A program made the position numbers and the translations under genes. The notes beneath the pieces are model-generated. The model saw only the letters and a list, made by a program, of their open reading frames with translations, had not been told where the DNA came from and searched no databases. Below are positions 8,688-17,025 of a DNA stretch of 64,000 bases, piece after piece (the stretch's first letter is position 1; each line of letters begins with the position of its first letter). Source of the DNA: PALSA-607 sp036501485 (lineage in GTDB: Bacteria; Actinomycetota; Actinomycetes; Acidothermales; Acidothermaceae); NCBI GenBank assembly GCA_036501485.1, contig DASYAG010000002.1:19869-83868 (forward strand), read 5' to 3'.

Positions 8688-9332
8688 CTACGGCCGGGCG
8701 ACCACACCGCGGTTGACCAACGGCCACGTCGGAACGACGGTCTTGGCGAACGTCGCATTGGTCACGCCGGCAAACGAGGCGTACCAGGCGAGTATGGCGG
8801 TGACGAACCCGAACCAGCCGCCGATGTGGGTCCAATCCTTGGCGGAGTTGCCCGTTTCGAAGTTGCCAATGGTAAGGAAAATGAAGGTGATCGTCAGGGC
8901 TACGAAGACCGCTAGTACCGCGCCGCTCGTGCGCATCGCCGCGATCGTCATGTAAGCGGTGAAGATCGCCCACGAGAGCGTGAAGAGGCCAACCGCTTTG
9001 TGAGCCTGGTCAGCGGGAGTCAAGTGTGCCGCTTCGTAGGTCACGAGCCAGTAGAACGCCAACCAGAAAGCGCCGAACGACGAGAACGCTGTGGCGCCGA
9101 ACGTGTTCCCCTTGCGGAACTCCCACATACCCGCGAGCAGCTGGCCGATGCCGCCGTAGAACAGCGCAAGCGGCAACACTGCGGCTTCCATGCTGGGGTT
9201 GAGGATGTTGGTGTTGAACGTGCTCAGTACGAACGTGGTCATCGCGAACCCGGCGAGCCCGAGTGGGCCTGGGTCCGCGATGAATACTGCGGCCGGCGGC
9301 GCTGGTGGTACCGCCGGAGTCTGAGTGGACAC
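8688..9332 (-). CDS. satP: Acetate/succinate channel, GPR1/FUN34/YaaH (SatP) family
   Basis: 214 residues from GTG 9332, which has an ideal AAGGAGG 6 bases upstream; a start 33 bases earlier lacks one. Six membrane helices are visible, with the family motifs NPSMEAAVLPLALFYGG (NPAPLGL-like), GATAFSSFGAFWL and ALFYGGIGQLLAGMWEF. SatP proteins move acetate and succinate across the inner membrane. The gene is divergent from a LytS/LytTR-symporter operon that probably handles monocarboxylates, and acs lies 28 kb away. Confidence 0.9.
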   Translation of the reverse strand: MSTQTPAVPPAPPAAVFIADPGPLGLAGFAMTTFVLSTFNTNILNPSMEAAVLPLALFYGGIGQLLAGMWEFRKGNTFGATAFSSFGAFWLAFYWLVTYEAAHLTPADQAHKAVGLFTLSWAIFTAYMTIAAMRTSGAVLAVFVALTITFIFLTIGNFETGNSAKDWTHIGGWFGFVTAILAWYASFAGVTNATFAKTVVPTWPLVNRGVVARP

Positions 9333-9525
9333 TGTGCCTCCTTGATGAGAACGGGGTCCTGGCAAACATCTAGGCAGAGCCTGGGAGCGCTACCAGTGCT
9401 TCGCAACGGCTCTCTGCTCGTGGCGCGCCGAACGGATCTTTTTGTGCGCCGAGCGGTGGCAGTGATCGCCAAGCGGTCGCGCGCGCCTCTTTAACCGACC
9501 GGGTTCGCGGCCTACTGTCGGGGGC

Positions 9526-10707
9526 GTGAAGTCGGTAGCGCTGGGCATCGGTCTTGGCGTGATCGCGATCGCCCTGGGCAGTTCGCTCTGGTACTGGCGG
9601 CGCGGCAGCCGGGGCCTCGGCACACCTCTGCAGCGAACGACGTATGACGTGCTGCACACAGCCGGGTCGGCGGCGCGGGCGCTGCGGGCCGGGTTGACTC
9701 GCGAGAGCGCGGCGCGGTCGGCACCTGCCCTGCGCGCGCTGCTCGCGGCACGCGCGACGGCAATCACCGGTACCAGCGGGCTGCTCGCGTGGGACGGCCC
9801 AGGGATCGATCACGCCCCCTCGGTTCTGGTCGGCGCGCGGCAGGTGCTGGCCACTGGAAAGGCAATGGCTCTCGGCCCGCGCGACCTTCGATGTGCGAAC
9901 GGAGTCGACTGTCCGCTGCGCTCGGGGGTCGTCGTCCCGCTTACCAGCGGTGGAGTCGTCGTCGGGACGCTCGTCGCGCTCGCGCCATCGACCCGAGCTG
10001 GACTGCTCCGAGCGGCCGGCGAGGTTGCTCGCTTCGCATCGACCCAGCTCGAACTGGCCGAGCTCGACAGCGCACGCGCACGCGCCGCCGAGGCCGAGCT
10101 GCGGTTTCTGCGCGCACAGATCTCGCCGCACTTCGTCTACAACGCCTTGACCGCGATCGCGTCGTTCATGCGCACCGACCCAGATCGGGCCCGCGACCTG
10201 TTGCTCGGTTTCGCGGATTTCATCCGCTATAGCTTCAGAAGTCGGGGTCAGTTCGCGACGATCGCCGATGAGCTCCAGGCCGTCGACACCTACCTCGAAC
10301 TCGAGCGAGCGCGATTTGGCGACCGGCTGCAGGTCGTGCTCCGAATTGCGCCTGAGGTGCTCGCCGTAGCGGTACCGTGCCTGCTCATCCAGCCACTGGT
10401 GGAGAACGCAGTGCGACACGGCCTCGAGAACAAAGAAGGCGTGGGCCACGTGACAATCTCGGCCCAAGACGGCGACGTCGAGTGCATCCTCTCCGTCGAA
10501 GACGACGGCATGGGCATGGATCCCGACCTGGTGCGCCAGCATTTGTCTGGACGGCGGGATGGCGGGGTCGGACTCGTCAACGTCGACGAGAGACTGCGGC
10601 AGGTCTTTGGTGCCGATCACGGCATTACGGTCGAGACCGCCCTAGGTGCCGGCATGAAAGTGACGGCCCGAATTCCCAAGTACCAGGCGGGGGTTCGCGC
10701 ATCGTGA
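9526..10707 (+). CDS. LytS-type sensor histidine kinase
   Basis: 393 residues from GTG 9526. One N-terminal membrane helix (ALGIGLGVIAIALGSSLWYW) is followed by a GAF-like region (about 90-185), then the His_kinase domain: phospho-acceptor His202 in ISPHFVYNAL, N-box LVENAVRHGLENKEG, and G-box DDGMGMD with GGVGLVNVDERL. This is the LytS/YehU class, with a shortened input compared with the multi-helix 5TM_LYT form. It overlaps the response regulator by 4 bp (GTGA), so the two are co-translated. By analogy with BtsSR/YpdAB of E. coli, it may sense pyruvate or a related acid and drive the downstream symporter. Confidence 0.9.
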   Translation: MKSVALGIGLGVIAIALGSSLWYWRRGSRGLGTPLQRTTYDVLHTAGSAARALRAGLTRESAARSAPALRALLAARATAITGTSGLLAWDGPGIDHAPSVLVGARQVLATGKAMALGPRDLRCANGVDCPLRSGVVVPLTSGGVVVGTLVALAPSTRAGLLRAAGEVARFASTQLELAELDSARARAAEAELRFLRAQISPHFVYNALTAIASFMRTDPDRARDLLLGFADFIRYSFRSRGQFATIADELQAVDTYLELERARFGDRLQVVLRIAPEVLAVAVPCLLIQPLVENAVRHGLENKEGVGHVTISAQDGDVECILSVEDDGMGMDPDLVRQHLSGRRDGGVGLVNVDERLRQVFGADHGITVETALGAGMKVTARIPKYQAGVRAS

Positions 10708-11528
10708 CGGCATCAGCACCGAGTTGGTCGTCAGAGCCGGACGTCGCAGGCCTGCGCGTGCTCGTTGTCGACGACGAGGCGCCGGCGCGTGACGATCTCA
10801 AGTTCCTGCTTTGCGATCAGCCTGCAATATCGGTCGTCGATGTCGCGGCCGATGCGACGGAGGCTCTTCGACTCCTGAAGGACGAGCATTACGACGGCGT
10901 GTTCCTCGACATTCGGATGCCGGGGCTCGACGGCCTCGAACTGGCTCGGTTGCTGCTGCAGTTCACCGACCCGCCCCTCGTCATCTTCGTGACGGCGTAC
11001 GAGTCGCACGCCGTCGCCGCCTTCCAGGCCCACGCGCGCGGATACTTGCTGAAGCCGGTGTCCGCCGATCGCCTCTCCGACGCCGTCGCACAGATCACCG
11101 AAGCCAAACGCCCACGACCCGCCGCACCGACGACCACGGACAGCGCGCACACGAGCGACGACCTGATGGTGGTCCCGGTTGACGTCAACGGCCGCACCCT
11201 GATGGTCGAGCGTGCCGACGTGTGCTGGATTCAGGCGAACGGCGACTATGTCCGCCTGCACACGATGAACGGTGGCGCGCACCTGGTGCGCCTGCCGCTC
11301 GCGCTGTTCGAGGAGCGCTGGGCAGATCACGGTTTTGTTCGGATCCACCGCAGTTACCTGATCGCGTTGCGGCATGTCGTCGAGATCCGCACCGGCGCAG
11401 CAGGAGCCGCCGTCGTTCGAGTCGCCGGCCAAGACCTCGCGGTGAGCAGACGGCACGCCGCTGAGTTGAAGCGCCGCCTGCTGCGGGTGCAGCACAGCGG
11501 CCCCCAACACGGCAGCCGGCAGCCGTGA
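10704..11528 (+). CDS. LytTR-family response regulator
   Basis: 274 residues from GTG 10704, overlapping the kinase stop. The receiver domain (about 20-140) has VVDDEAPARDD, phospho-Asp69 in VFLDIRMPG, Thr in FVTAYES and Lys in GYLLKPV. A linker leads to a LytTR DNA-binding domain (about 165-265) with IQANGDYVRLHTMNG, HLVRLPLALFEERW, FVRIHRSYLIALRHV and LAVSRRHAAELKRRL. LytTR proteins bind paired direct repeats upstream of target promoters. Targets are probably the DUF485-symporter genes just downstream and perhaps satP upstream. Confidence 0.93.
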   Translation: MTASAPSWSSEPDVAGLRVLVVDDEAPARDDLKFLLCDQPAISVVDVAADATEALRLLKDEHYDGVFLDIRMPGLDGLELARLLLQFTDPPLVIFVTAYESHAVAAFQAHARGYLLKPVSADRLSDAVAQITEAKRPRPAAPTTTDSAHTSDDLMVVPVDVNGRTLMVERADVCWIQANGDYVRLHTMNGGAHLVRLPLALFEERWADHGFVRIHRSYLIALRHVVEIRTGAAGAAVVRVAGQDLAVSRRHAAELKRRLLRVQHSGPQHGSRQP

Positions 11529-11557
11529 GACGTCCACGCGGCCGAAGCCGGTGACGT

Positions 11558-11968
11558 GTGACTGAGCCGCCCGTGAACGAACCGCCCGCGAGTCAGTCGA
11601 CGCTGCCCGAACGACCGGTGCGCACGACCGTGCGCTCGACGGGCGGCGTCGTGCCCAGACTCCGCGGTGAGTCGCAAGCTTTTGACGAACGCACCGAGTA
11701 CAGCGATGTTCTGCTGCACTCCCTTATGCGCGCGCAGTTCGGCCTCACCTTGGGGTTCATCGCGCTGGCGGTCGGCCTGCTGATCTCGCTGCCGCTCGTC
11801 GTCAGCCTGGTGCCGTCGCTCGCCGACAAGCACGTGTTTGGCCTGCCGCTCACGCTCGCCGTGCTCGGCATCGCCGTGTATCCGGTGCTGGTCGTCATCG
11901 CGATCGCGTACGTCCGGCTGGCCGAACGCACCGAGCGGCACTTCTCCGATCTGGTCGAGAAGCTTTGA
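11558..11968 (+). CDS. DUF485-type small membrane subunit
   Basis: 136 residues. A disordered N-terminus (about 55 residues) precedes SLMRAQFGLTLGFIALAVGLLISLPLVVSLV and a second helix ending VYPVLVVIAIAYVRLAERTERHFSDLVEKL, as in DUF485 (YjcH-like) proteins. The ending matches the family consensus of a helix, then charged residues, then a short cytoplasmic tail. It overlaps the symporter start (TTGA), like yjcH-actP in E. coli and the DUF485-mctC pair in Corynebacterium. It is likely a small accessory subunit of the symporter. Moderately diverged, so the family call rests partly on context. Confidence 0.75.
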   Translation: MTEPPVNEPPASQSTLPERPVRTTVRSTGGVVPRLRGESQAFDERTEYSDVLLHSLMRAQFGLTLGFIALAVGLLISLPLVVSLVPSLADKHVFGLPLTLAVLGIAVYPVLVVIAIAYVRLAERTERHFSDLVEKL

Positions 11969-13701
11969 CAGTCGCGCCACTGGCGCTCGCCGCGATCATT
12001 GTGGTGACGCTCATCACGATGATCGTCGGCGCACTCGGCATCAGGGTGGCCCGAACTCCCGACGACTTCATGGTCGCGGCGCGCGCCGTACCACCGTTTC
12101 GCAATGCCGCGGCGATCTCGGGTGAGTACCTGTCGGCGGCCTCGTTCCTTGGCGTCGCCGGACTGATTCTCAAGGATGGCTTGGGAATGCTTTGGTACCC
12201 CGTCGGCTACGCGGCGGGCTATCTGATGTTGCTGCTCCTGGTCGCGGCGCCACTTCGACGGTTTGGCGCGTATACGATCCCTGACTTTGCCGAAGGGCGT
12301 CTGGGCGAACCACGATTGCGCAAGGTCGCAACAGCATTCGTACTCGTCATCGGCTGGTTCTATTTGCTGCCGCAGTTGAAGGGTGCCGGCCTGACGTTGA
12401 ACGTACTGCTCGGCACGCCGTACTGGGTGGGTGTCGGTGTGCTCGCGATCGTCGTCACGAGCAACATCGCCGCGGGCGGCATGAAGGGTGTGACATTCGT
12501 CCAAGCGCTGCAGTACTGGATCAAGCTGGTGGCAATCGCCGTCCCCGCTGTTGTCTTGCTTGCCGTTGTTGGTGGTCTGCATCGTCAGGCACTGACGAGG
12601 CCGGCGCCACCGGTGTTTGAGACGCAGACAACGGTGCACGTGCAGACCTCGGTCGACATCAACGTGATCACGCCGGTGACGGTGACGGCCGACGGAACTG
12701 TGGAGGGGGTTAAGGTCGACGGCCCGCTCACCTTGGTCCCAGGAAAGTACGAAGTGAAGGACGGCGCGGTGCTGGTGTTTCCGGCCGGTGCGCCCACTCC
12801 CCACGCGACCGGACTGCCAATCCTGGATGGCAAATCGTGGGTGTCGCCGTTCGTCGACGCCGGGCACCGCGGCGCGCATCCGCTTGCCGCGACCTACTCG
12901 CTGATCGTCGCAACTTTCCTTGGCACCTTGGGGTTGCCGCACATTCTGGTGCGCTTCTATACCAACCAGGATGGTCGGGCCGCACGTCGCACGACGATCA
13001 TCGTGTTGATGCTGCTGGGTTGCTTCTACGTGTTCCCGGCGGTGTTCGCCGTGCTCGGCCGGCTGCGTGATCCGAGCCTCTACCTCACCGGCCAGACAGA
13101 CTCGGTCGTGCTCGTGTTGCCGCACGCACTGATCGGCGGCATCGGCGGTTCGGTGCTCGGCGCACTGGTCGCTGCCGGCGCGTTCGCGGCCTTTCTCTCC
13201 ACGTCGTCCGGCCTGCTGGTCAGTGTTGCCGGCGCGATGGCCCACGACCTGATGCGCGGCGGGGTTCGCACCTTCCGGCGGTGTGCCGTGGTGGCCGGCG
13301 CGGTCGGCCTGGTTGCGGGTCTCCAGGTGCAGAGCTTCGACTTGAACATGTTGGTGGGCTGGTGTTTCGCGATCGCGGCGTCGACCTTCTGCCCGCTGCT
13401 CGTTCTCGGCATCTGGTGGCGGCGGCTGACCTGGGTCGGTGCGATTGCCGGACTCGTACTCGGCGGCTGCACGTCGTCGATCGCCATCATCTTGACGATG
13501 GCTGGCGTAGGTCAGAGCGGGTGGCCAGAGGTACTGCTCGGGCAGCCCGCGATCTGGACGGTCCCGCTCGCTTTTCTCGCGATGATCGTCGTCTCGCGAG
13601 CGACACCGACATACCTGCCGAGCGATCTCGAGTCGAAGCTGCTCCAGCTGCACCTGCCCGAGGCGCTGCGGCCCCACCACCCATCGTTCGGCGAATCCTG
13701 A
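11965..13701 (+). CDS. Sodium:solute symporter, ActP/MctC-like monocarboxylate transporter
   Basis: 578 residues from TTG 11965. The SSS-family fold has signatures RTPDDFMVAARAVPPFRNAAAISGEYLSAASFLGVAGL (residues about 30-68, the sodium/substrate site) and a later ALVAAGAFAAFLSTSSGLLVSVAGAMAHDL. An extracytoplasmic loop of about 120 residues (RPAPPVFETQTTVHVQ... to SWVSPFVDAG) is longer than in E. coli ActP. Substrates of close relatives are acetate, propionate and pyruvate. It is the last gene of the LytS-LytTR-DUF485 operon. Confidence 0.9.
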   Translation: MTVAPLALAAIIVVTLITMIVGALGIRVARTPDDFMVAARAVPPFRNAAAISGEYLSAASFLGVAGLILKDGLGMLWYPVGYAAGYLMLLLLVAAPLRRFGAYTIPDFAEGRLGEPRLRKVATAFVLVIGWFYLLPQLKGAGLTLNVLLGTPYWVGVGVLAIVVTSNIAAGGMKGVTFVQALQYWIKLVAIAVPAVVLLAVVGGLHRQALTRPAPPVFETQTTVHVQTSVDINVITPVTVTADGTVEGVKVDGPLTLVPGKYEVKDGAVLVFPAGAPTPHATGLPILDGKSWVSPFVDAGHRGAHPLAATYSLIVATFLGTLGLPHILVRFYTNQDGRAARRTTIIVLMLLGCFYVFPAVFAVLGRLRDPSLYLTGQTDSVVLVLPHALIGGIGGSVLGALVAAGAFAAFLSTSSGLLVSVAGAMAHDLMRGGVRTFRRCAVVAGAVGLVAGLQVQSFDLNMLVGWCFAIAASTFCPLLVLGIWWRRLTWVGAIAGLVLGGCTSSIAIILTMAGVGQSGWPEVLLGQPAIWTVPLAFLAMIVVSRATPTYLPSDLESKLLQLHLPEALRPHHPSFGES

Positions 13702-13782
13702 GCATCAAGCAGGCAACTTCGAAGAAGAACGGACGACGATCCGCCGCGCCCTCGGACCCGCTACGCCCCGAAATGGGAGCGC

Positions 13783-14655
13783 CTACGCCTGGGCCGCCGC
13801 AACCGCGCGCGCCGCGACCTTCGCGATGAGCGAGGAGCGCAACGCGGCGGGCACCGAGCTCCCGATGTTGAAGAAGTCGACCTCGGCCTCGATCGACGGG
13901 CCGGTGATGAAGGCGATGTTGAGGTAGAAGTCGAGCACCTGGCCCGAAGCCGTGACCTCGATCTTGCCCGTCGCCGTGGCGACAACGTTCTTCGGACCAC
14001 CTGCCGAACCGGACGTCACATCGATCACGGCACTGTTCAGTGTTGCGCCGGCAGGCAGGCCGCCCAGCTCGCTCACCGCAAGCTGCTTGTAGCAGGAGTC
14101 GATCTTCGGACTCTTGATGATCGCGGTGTCAGACGTGACGTCGGCCTCTGACTTGAAGCTCGTCGCGGACGACGAGATGCTGGCGTTGTCGAGGCCGTAG
14201 TCGTCGGAGTTCGACTCCCCCGTTTCGTCCGGGTAGGAGTCCTTGCCACCGACGCACTGGGCCAATGCTGCATCCTCCGACGCTTCGTCAGGGTCAGGGT
14301 CAGACGCAGTACCGTCCCAGCCGGCCGGCAGATCCGATGCTTGCAGCGCAATCGCCGTTAGCTGTGGCGTGACAGGGGGCCCGGCTACCGCAGGCGAACT
14401 CGCAGGCGCTGGCGAGCTCGCAGCCACAGCCGAACTGGCTGGCGCTGAGGGTGGCGCACTGCTGACTACTGCCGCCGGTGCGCTGCTCGTCGCAGGCGTG
14501 CTCGCAGCGGCCGACGCCGCAGTTGATGGCGCAGTTGCCGGGCTCGACGCCGCCGCGTGGGGGCTCGAGCTCTTGCTACACCCAGCCAGCGCAAGTGTCA
14601 CCGACAGCGCGACAGCGACGGAGGAGCCGACCCTAAAGCGCGACAATCGAGACAT
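13783..14655 (-). CDS. Ser/Ala-rich lipoprotein of unknown function
   Basis: 290 residues from ATG 14655. The signal peptide ends in a lipobox (LALAGC, Cys about 26). A Ser/Ala/Pro-rich linker spans residues 30-92, then comes a folded domain of about 190 residues (LPAGWDGTASDPDPDEASEDAALAQCVGG..., KNVVATATGKIEVTASGQVLDFYLNIAFITGP). The ending resembles the beta-sheet fold of actinobacterial LpqN/LppX-type or sensor-domain lipoproteins, but I cannot name a family. It is convergent with the symporter gene and diverges from the patatin gene 72 bases away. Confidence 0.8.
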   Translation of the reverse strand: MSRLSRFRVGSSVAVALSVTLALAGCSKSSSPHAAASSPATAPSTAASAAASTPATSSAPAAVVSSAPPSAPASSAVAASSPAPASSPAVAGPPVTPQLTAIALQASDLPAGWDGTASDPDPDEASEDAALAQCVGGKDSYPDETGESNSDDYGLDNASISSSATSFKSEADVTSDTAIIKSPKIDSCYKQLAVSELGGLPAGATLNSAVIDVTSGSAGGPKNVVATATGKIEVTASGQVLDFYLNIAFITGPSIEAEVDFFNIGSSVPAALRSSLIAKVAARAVAAAQA

Positions 14656-14727
14656 AAGTCAAGAGTAGGTAATGCCTGCTCCAAGACCTGCACTGGGTCG
14701 AACGACTCGTCGTTAGGATCGCGAGCC

Positions 14728-15711
14728 GTGACGGCACCGGACCTTTCGCAAGTCGGTGACAGCCGCCCGTTCCGGGTGCTGTCGATCGACGGCGGCGGCA
14801 TTCGCGGCATCGTGCCAACCATCGTGATCGCCGAGATCGAACGCCGGACCGGCCAATCGGCGTCCCGCCTCTTTGATCTCATAGCTGGGACGTCGACGGG
14901 CGGCATCATCGCGCTCGGCCTCGCCATGCCCGGCGCGGATGGCAAGGCTGCCTGGCGCGCCGAGGAACTCATCGAGATCTACGCGCGCGATGGAGAAAAG
15001 ATGTTTCCGCCCGCGCCGTTCGGCGAAGTGCGCGCGATGTTCCGGCAGCGCTACGACGAGGCCGCGATCCTCGCGCTGCTGCATGGGTACTTCGGCAACA
15101 CGATGCTGTCGGAGGCGACTTGCGATGTCATGGTCACGACCTACGACTTGGTCGCGCGAGAGGCGTGGATTCTTTCGAGTCGTCGGGCGCGCGACGACGA
15201 CGCGTTCGACCTGCCGGTGCGGGTCGCTGCGCACGCAACCGCAGCCGCCCCGACGTACTTCGCGCCAGTGCAGGCGACGTTCGGTAATCCGCCACGCGAG
15301 CGGGTGCTGATCGACGGCTCAGTGTTCGCGAACAACCCGGCGATGTGCGCATTCACCGAGGTACAGCAACGCAGGTACGGCAGCAACGTGATGGTCGTGT
15401 CGGTCGGCACCGGATCGCTCACGCGTCGCTATCAGTGGGACGACGTCAACGGGTGGGGGTTGGCGCACTGGGCTCGGCCGCTGCTGCACATCGTGGTCGA
15501 CGGAGTCGGCGAGACGGTCGACTTCCAACTACGCAGCATGCTCGGCGCAGACCGTTACCACCGGTTCCAGATTCCGCTGAAGCACGCGTCGGACGACCTC
15601 GACGACGCCTCGCCCGACAACATCGAGAAGTTGCGCGAAGAGGCGCAGCGGTTGATCGAAGGACAAGACCGGGAGCTGGACGACGTCTGCCAGCAACTCA
15701 CCGACGCCTAG
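14728..15711 (+). CDS. Patatin-like phospholipase
   Basis: 327 residues from GTG 14728. Catalytic motifs are intact: oxyanion loop DGGGIRG, nucleophile GTSTGG (GxSxG) near residue 60, and the catalytic Asp in LIDGSVFANNP (DG[A/G/S]). There is no signal peptide, so it is cytosolic or delivered otherwise. The enzyme should hydrolyse acyl esters of phospholipids or galactolipids. The 4-bp CTAG at its end is the stop of both this gene and convergent holB. In actinobacteria it is not part of the conserved holB-tmk block and may be an insertion into it. Confidence 0.9.
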   Translation: MTAPDLSQVGDSRPFRVLSIDGGGIRGIVPTIVIAEIERRTGQSASRLFDLIAGTSTGGIIALGLAMPGADGKAAWRAEELIEIYARDGEKMFPPAPFGEVRAMFRQRYDEAAILALLHGYFGNTMLSEATCDVMVTTYDLVAREAWILSSRRARDDDAFDLPVRVAAHATAAAPTYFAPVQATFGNPPRERVLIDGSVFANNPAMCAFTEVQQRRYGSNVMVVSVGTGSLTRRYQWDDVNGWGLAHWARPLLHIVVDGVGETVDFQLRSMLGADRYHRFQIPLKHASDDLDDASPDNIEKLREEAQRLIEGQDRELDDVCQQLTDA

Positions 15712-17018
15712 CCGGCGCGCAAGGCCAGGGTGAGTGCTTCGACGGTGAGCAGCGGGTTCGCGTTCGCGTCGAGCGACGTGCGGCAGGCCAATACGGCCGA
15801 CAACCGGCGCACGGTCGACTCCGCCGACGACGACGCGGCCAAGGAAGAGATAGCCGCTGACTCGTCGATGTTCGCGATGTCGACGCCGGCACCCAACTGC
15901 ACGACGAGCACGTCGCGATAGAACCCGGCGAGGTCGGTCAGCGCCCGATCGAGTGCGTCGCGCTGGGTGCGGGTGGCGCGCGACTTCTGCCGGCCCTCGA
16001 GATCTTTCAATGCCGCGGCGGCCGATCGCAGTGCACCCCGAGCAGCGGCACCTCCCCCAGCAGCGGACCCGCGACCGAGCCCGGTCGCCGTCCCGCCTTC
16101 GCCGAAGGCCTCTTTGTACGAGGCGGTTTCGGCCTCGTCGAGCGCTGAGGTGACCTCGGCCGACTCGGCGCCGACTGCTTTGACCAACGCACCGGCAGCC
16201 GCCAAGCAACCGCCGACGTCGGCCAAAGCGGAAGGTAGTTGCAACACAGAATGCCGCCGTGACCGCGCGGCTTCGTCGGTTGCGAGCCGGCGCGCACGCC
16301 CGACGTGACCCTGCGAGGCCCGCGCCGCGAACTCGGCCACCTCAGCGGACACCCGGTCGCGCGAAACCAGCACCGCGGCGACCGCATCGGTCGGTGGCGT
16401 GCGCAGCGCGACAACGCGGCAGCGCGAGCGGATCGTCACCACGAGGTCTTCTGCCGACGGCACGCACAGCAACCACACCGTGCGGGGCGCGGGCTCCTCG
16501 ATCGCCTTCAGCAGCACATTCGCGGCGCCCTCGGTCAAGCGGTCGGCATCCTCGATCACGATGACCTGCCAATGGCCACCGGACGGCGCCAGCGCGGCCC
16601 GGCCGACAAGGTCGCGAGCCTCCCGCACGCCCAGCGATAACCCCTGTGGCGCAACGATTTCGACGTCGGCGTGGGTGCCTGCGAGCACGGTGTGGCACCC
16701 CACGCACACGCCGCAGCCGGGCTCGATCTCACCGCCACCGGAAATCGCTGCCGTGCATTGCAAAGCGGCCGCGAACGCACGCGCGGCGACAGATCGGCCC
16801 GACCCCGGCGGCCCGGTGAACAACCACGCGTGGGTCATCGCGGCCCCAGGCACAGCAGTGAAAGTCACGTCGGGCAGCGCCGCCGGTGCTTCCGAAAGAG
16901 CACCGAACAGATCGCCACCCAAATCGCTGGCCCACGCGACTTCGGCGGCCGAGATCGCGACCGATCGCAACAACTCGACCACGCGCGACTGGCCGACGAG
17001 ATCGTCGAAGACACTCAC
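15708..17018 (-). CDS. holB: DNA polymerase III subunit delta'
   Basis: 436 residues from GTG 17018. The AAA+ clamp-loader fold has a Walker A variant GPPGSGRS (Arg for Lys), a zinc module with CGVCVGCH and one upstream Cys, Walker B VIVIEDADRLTEGAANVLLKAIEEP, and sensor motif TIRSRCRV. A degenerate P-loop is normal for delta', which need not hydrolyse ATP. A long Ala/Gly-rich C-terminal half is typical of actinobacteria. It starts 7 bases after the tmk stop, so the two are co-transcribed. Role: opens the sliding clamp with delta and tau/gamma. Confidence 0.95.
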   Translation of the reverse strand: MSVFDDLVGQSRVVELLRSVAISAAEVAWASDLGGDLFGALSEAPAALPDVTFTAVPGAAMTHAWLFTGPPGSGRSVAARAFAAALQCTAAISGGGEIEPGCGVCVGCHTVLAGTHADVEIVAPQGLSLGVREARDLVGRAALAPSGGHWQVIVIEDADRLTEGAANVLLKAIEEPAPRTVWLLCVPSAEDLVVTIRSRCRVVALRTPPTDAVAAVLVSRDRVSAEVAEFAARASQGHVGRARRLATDEAARSRRHSVLQLPSALADVGGCLAAAGALVKAVGAESAEVTSALDEAETASYKEAFGEGGTATGLGRGSAAGGGAAARGALRSAAAALKDLEGRQKSRATRTQRDALDRALTDLAGFYRDVLVVQLGAGVDIANIDESAAISSLAASSSAESTVRRLSAVLACRTSLDANANPLLTVEALTLALRAG

Positions 17019-17025
17019 CAGCAGC

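Noticed and set aside
9370..10620. Antisense frame of 416 codons opposite the LytS kinase
   Set aside because: The kinase frame has intact catalytic boxes; the antisense product has no features of a protein family.
11593..13680. Long antisense frame (695 codons) opposite the DUF485 and symporter genes
   Set aside because: High-GC genes produce long antisense frames. The product is charged and low-complexity with no family motif, while the plus strand encodes clear membrane proteins.
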